Assembly: GCF_024494385.1 (NCBI RefSeq)
Contig: NZ_JAEVLT010000002.1
Location: forward strand, 293,012 to 357,011
Reading direction: 5' to 3'
Source: Bacillus sp. EB600
GTDB lineage: Bacteria > Bacillota > Bacilli > Bacillales > Cytobacillaceae
Length of the DNA stretch: 64,000 bases
Below are positions 63,919-64,000 of this stretch, in pieces. Under the pieces are notes generated by a model. That model was not told where the DNA came from. It saw only the letters and a program-made list of their open reading frames with translations, and did not search any database. Both the position numbers and the translations under genes were made by a program. Each line of letters starts with the position of its first letter. Position 1 is the first letter of the stretch.

Positions 63919-63990
63919 CTCCGCAGGTAGGACTCGAACCTACGACCGATCGGTTAACAGCCGATAGCTCTACCACTGAGCTACTGCGGA
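63919..63990 (-). tRNA. tRNA-Asn (anticodon GTT)
   Basis: 72 nt. Acceptor TCCGCAG / CTGCGGA, anticodon loop CTGTTAA, T-loop GGTTCGAGTCC. CCA is not encoded. The Asn-Ser-Glu order is the start of several Bacillus tRNA clusters. Confidence 0.96.
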
Positions 63991-64000
63991 ATAATTTAAC

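Overview
The window looks like a chromosome segment of a low-GC, spore-forming Bacillaceae (Bacillus/Neobacillus-like). Supporting signs are strong AGGAGG-type ribosome binding sites, frequent TTG and GTG starts, a T-box, a SAM-I riboswitch, glycine riboswitches, a Cse60-type sporulation gene, and a gene order that follows the B. subtilis yt region (ytgP-ytfP, leuS, ytzC-ytqA-ytqB-ytpB-ytpA-ytoA-asnB-metK-pckA-ytmB-ytmA-ytlACD, ytkD, luxS, ytiB, men, glg). This synteny is judged from memory of B. subtilis, not from a search.

Layout. 0-5 kb: end of a glycosyltransferase-like gene, RsuA-type pseudouridine synthase, MurJ/YtgP flippase, YtfP flavoprotein, cse60. 5.0-7.0 kb: a three-gene redox cassette made of a membrane-anchored low-complexity protein ending in a flavinylation-like motif, ApbE, and a ferric-reductase-like membrane protein. 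7-26 kb: ytwF, leuS with T-box, tRNA-modification pair mnmL/mnmM, terpenoid gene ytpB with hydrolase ytpA, ytoA, a C39 peptidase-like protein, asnB, metK with SAM riboswitch, pckA with a CcpN-like operator, ytmB, ytmA, and an ABC importer. 26-40 kb: a one-carbon/glycine island (purU, lpd, A-type Fe-S carrier-like gene, lipA, gcvPB, gcvPA, gcvH, gcvT, sdaAA, sdaAB, glyA, cycA) carrying three tandem glycine riboswitches. 40-43.8 kb: ytkD, small genes, luxS, yidD, beta carbonic anhydrase. 43.9-53 kb: menaquinone genes menC-menE-menB-menH-menD-menF, with menA divergent. 53-57 kb: yknXYZ-like exporter plus a Yip1 protein. 57-63.3 kb: glgP-glgA-glgD-glgC without glgB. 63.7-64 kb: tRNA-Glu, tRNA-Ser, tRNA-Asn.

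How the genes work together. The glycine island encodes a near-complete route: glycine uptake (CycA), glycine cleavage (GcvPA/PB/H/T with L-protein Lpd and lipoate made by LipA), serine formation from glycine plus methylene-THF (GlyA), and serine deamination to pyruvate (SdaAA/AB). PurU can return THF by hydrolysing formyl-THF. The riboswitches place much of this under glycine control.

The most unusual items are the putative tethered-flavin cassette at 5.0-7.0 kb, and a set of dispersed structured intergenic elements (about 145 nt, family A, plus a second fold, family B) in which I can see compensatory base changes between copies. Others are the third glycine riboswitch, separated from cycA by decayed sequence, the A-type carrier next to lipA, and an asnB terminator lying inside an antisense gene.
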